Assembly: GCA_965226185.1 (NCBI GenBank)
Contig: CBDDCT010000003.1
Span: forward strand, 310,001 to 374,000
Source of the DNA: CBDCYS01 sp965226185
GTDB taxonomy: Bacteria > Acidobacteriota > Terriglobia > Bryobacterales > UBA6623
Length of the DNA: 64,000 bases
Reading direction: 5' to 3'
Shown: positions 62,297-64,000 of the stretch, piece by piece
How positions within the stretch are numbered: position 1 is the first letter of the stretch
Layout: each line of letters begins with the position of its first letter
Translations under genes and position numbers: made by a program
Notes under the pieces: model-generated
Seen by the model: the letters and a program-made list of their open reading frames with translations, nothing else
The model's database searches: none
What the model was told of the DNA's origin: nothing

Positions 62297-62491
62297 ATGT
62301 TGAACGATCAGGGGCGTTCGAGGGACGGCTTGTCGGTTCTCAGAAGTCGCAACGCCGCGATACAAATCAGGATGGAAATAGTAGAAGGTGACTCGCGGCT
62401 ATCGCGGGAGCAAAAGGCGCTTGTCCTCGCGGCCCTCAGGCAAGAGGTGACTGGAATCAAGCTTGGTATAGACTTAATTGAAGGCAAATAG
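62297..62491 (+). CDS. Small hypothetical protein or C-terminal fragment
   Basis: A 64-codon frame, open further upstream to about 62250. Sequence LRSRNAAIQIRMEIVEGDSRLSREQKALVLAALRQEV is helical and protein-like, with codon use richer in A/T than the neighbours. It starts next to the breakpoint of the GT28 fragment, so it may be the 3' end of a longer gene joined here. Family unknown. Confidence 0.4.
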   Translation: MLNDQGRSRDGLSVLRSRNAAIQIRMEIVEGDSRLSREQKALVLAALRQEVTGIKLGIDLIEGK

Positions 62492-62565
62492 GCCCAACCG
62501 GAATTTTAGATTTCAACATTCGGCTAGCGCAGGGGCCGCTCCTTGATCCACCGGATCGGTCCCCG

Positions 62566-63617
62566 CTAGTCGTCGTCTGGCCCCGAGGTACTGAAACTAG
62601 CGAGCAGCGGGAGGTGATCCGAAACGGAGTTCCTGAACTCTGCGAGGCTCTTCCCCATCTGCGTGTGTAGCTCAACCCGCTTGAAGCTGCCGTCAACGTA
62701 CTCATTCACTGGCTTTGAGATCCCGTATCCGTCCAGCATATTGCCGAGACTGTTTCCTGAAATGTGCGTACCGTCACAGTTCAGCCCTTGAGCGTTACAA
62801 AGCTCCTCGTTCGAGAGAAACCTCAGGAATCCGGTGGGTGAGAGCGCCGCGAACGCGTCTGGATCTCTCTTGGGGAACATGTTGTAGTCCCCCACCAAAA
62901 GCACATCTCGCTCCCCCCGAACATCGTTGCTCCCCGAACATCGTTGCTCCCCGAACATCGTTGCTCCCCGAACATCGTTGCTCCCCGAACATCGTTGCTC
63001 CCCGAACATCGTTGCTCCCCGAACATCGTTGCTCCCCGAACATCGTTGCTCCCCGAACATCGTTGCTCCCCGAACATCGTTGCGCCTCGAAAGAATGCCG
63101 CTGTTGAGTTCGCCTGCTGGACGCGAACCTTCTTTCCACCGCTCCCAGACTTGAAGTGCACCGTGCCTAAGACGAAATCGAATTCACCTATGGACGCTGT
63201 AACGGCGCACACCTGGCGATGCCGAGTATTGTTGAGGTCGGTTCCGACGACATCGACCGAATTGCCCACGTTCAACCCAGACCGGACAAGCATCCCAATG
63301 TGCAGCTTCTGACTGCGCTCACAGAATCGCGTGTCGTAGTTCAGGCTGTGTGTCGTTTGCAGCCGTTGGGCGATTCTGTTGAGGGAGTCTTCGTCCTTGA
63401 CTTCGGTTAGCCCAACAAGATCTGAATCGAGCATAGCGATGCCGTCTGCAATGTTGTCCTCGATTTGGGGCGTGATTGAGTGCGCGTTGGCGGCGATGTT
63501 CCACGCGCTGATGGTGATCTCCTGGGCCGAGACCGACCCTGTGACGAGAAGAAGGGCAAGGGTTGCCCATCGAAAGAGACTTTGCGGAGCGGTCTTCTGC
63601 GGGTAATCATCGGTCAT
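62566..63617 (-). pseudogene. Secreted endonuclease/exonuclease/phosphatase-family gene, out of frame because of a 17-bp repeat array (candidate phase-variable gene)
   Basis: From ATG 63617 (GGGAGG 9 bases upstream): signal peptide FRWATLALLLVTGSVSAQ, then EITISAWNIAANA, LDSDLVGLTEVKDED, and FVLGTVHFKSGSGGKKVRVQQANSTAAFF, the first half of the EEP fold. The array at 62919-63088 follows; beyond it, in a different frame, come RDVLLVGDYNMFPKRDPDAFAAL and NSVSDHLPLLASF, the catalytic Asp/Asn and the terminal SDH. With ten units the frames differ by 2 bases; nine units (or six, three, none) would join them. All three frames of the array are open. Present state: off. Confidence 0.82.
62919..63088. 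repeat. 17-bp tandem repeat, ten units, inside the endonuclease gene
   Basis: Unit GAACATCGTTGCTCCCC on the plus strand, nine perfect copies and a tenth ending GCGCCTC. The unit length is not a multiple of three, so each gain or loss of one unit shifts the frame; three units (51 bases) encode a 17-residue period including MFGEQRCSGSNDVRG. Not a CRISPR: there are no spacers. Confidence 0.95.
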
Positions 63618-63626
63618 CGTGTTCAT

Positions 63627-64000
63627 CCTCCCTTAAGCTAGAATCCTCAATTTGTGACTCCGACTAGAACCTCCTGCGTGAGTTTGTCCACCTGAAAACG
63701 CAGCTTGCCATTTCATGCCACGTGGCACAGTTTATATAGCACACATTCTTGGCTGGCGTGAAGGAGCAGAGCAGGTGTTCTGGAATCAGAACGCCCGACG
63801 GGCGGGGCCTCCGACTGCTCTACGACGCTCTTCTCGCCTGGGTAGTGTCCATAGGGCGAACGCGTCTGGATCTCTCTTGGCATGTGGTGCAGCGGGGAGC
63901 TGCGCCTCGCAAACGCATACTTCTGGCCGGAGGGAACATCACCCGCAAGGGTGTCGTACGCCATCACAGTCCGGTACGGTAGCGCGGTGCTCGCTCCGCT
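63627..64000 (-). other. Region with a fragment similar to the endonuclease gene
   Basis: About 370 bases. GCGAACGCGTCTGGATCTCT followed by CTTGG (63859-63883) repeats part of the endonuclease gene (62851-62875), and the minus strand there reads KRDPDAFAL in one frame. The rest shows no family resemblance. It is either a decayed paralogue continuing beyond the window or a short duplication. A frame MMAYDTLAGDVPSGQKYAF (from 63967) is not supported otherwise. Confidence 0.4.

Noticed and set aside
62919..63088. CRISPR-like repeat array
   Set aside because: The 17-bp units are directly adjacent, without spacers, and lie inside a coding region.

Overview
This is a GC-rich bacterial chromosome segment that looks like Acidobacteriota, perhaps of the Bryobacter/Solibacter type, although Planctomycetota-like or Verrucomicrobiota-like relatives cannot be excluded. 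The evidence is a PSCyt1/DUF1549/DUF1553 plus DUF1501 gene pair, a predicted PPi-type phosphofructokinase, a HemQ-type chlorite-dismutase-family protein, the order DUF177-rpmF-plsX, secreted sulfatase-like and PHP-domain proteins, and many palindromic intergenic repeats. No rRNA genes are present. The only tRNA candidate is an unusual one inside a transposon.

Layout. 1-5.1 kb: ordinary metabolic and secreted-protein genes. 5.1-13.8 kb: an accessory island with a small phage-like gene pair, a hicBA toxin-antitoxin module between two 210-bp direct repeats, an internally deleted group II intron, a large DNA methyltransferase gene split by a 530-bp MITE-like element, a PD-(D/E)XK-like partner gene, and fragments of a REP-associated transposase and a multicopper oxidase. 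14-20 kb: aldehyde dehydrogenase, a decayed higBA pair, nicotinamidase, NUDIX hydrolase, VOC protein and phosphofructokinase. 20.4-29.5 kb: a polysaccharide operon with three GT4 glycosyltransferases, a DUF3108 protein, a GT4-methyltransferase fusion and a Wzm/Wzt-type ABC exporter; the exporter genes are separated by an inverted array of a GTTGAGCCG-like repeat. 31-34 kb: a DUF6978/DUF1828 pair and an intact IS4-family element with 9-bp target duplications. 34-53 kb: a housekeeping and secreted block, including DUF177-rpmF-plsX, and a rhodanese gene whose catalytic cysteine codon is TGA. 53.8-62.3 kb: an insertion-sequence nest. An IS1-like transposon sits inside an IS1380 element, beside a second IS1380-type transposase gene; a truncated transporter lies on one side and two truncated glycosyltransferases on the other. 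62.5-63.6 kb: a secreted endonuclease gene interrupted by ten copies of a 17-bp tandem repeat.

The observations most worth following are these. (1) The IS1-like transposon at 57056-59330 has perfect terminal repeats and 8-bp target duplications, and carries a DUF5343 gene and a class II tRNA-like gene that folds with a 9-bp acceptor and 3-bp T stem, as in the allo-tRNAs. (2) A probable selenocysteine rhodanese lies at 51853-52335. (3) The 17-bp repeat could switch the endonuclease on and off by slippage: losing one unit restores the frame. (4) The methyltransferase gene can be rebuilt exactly by removing the MITE, which is itself an internally deleted copy of the IS1380 element found 44 kb away.
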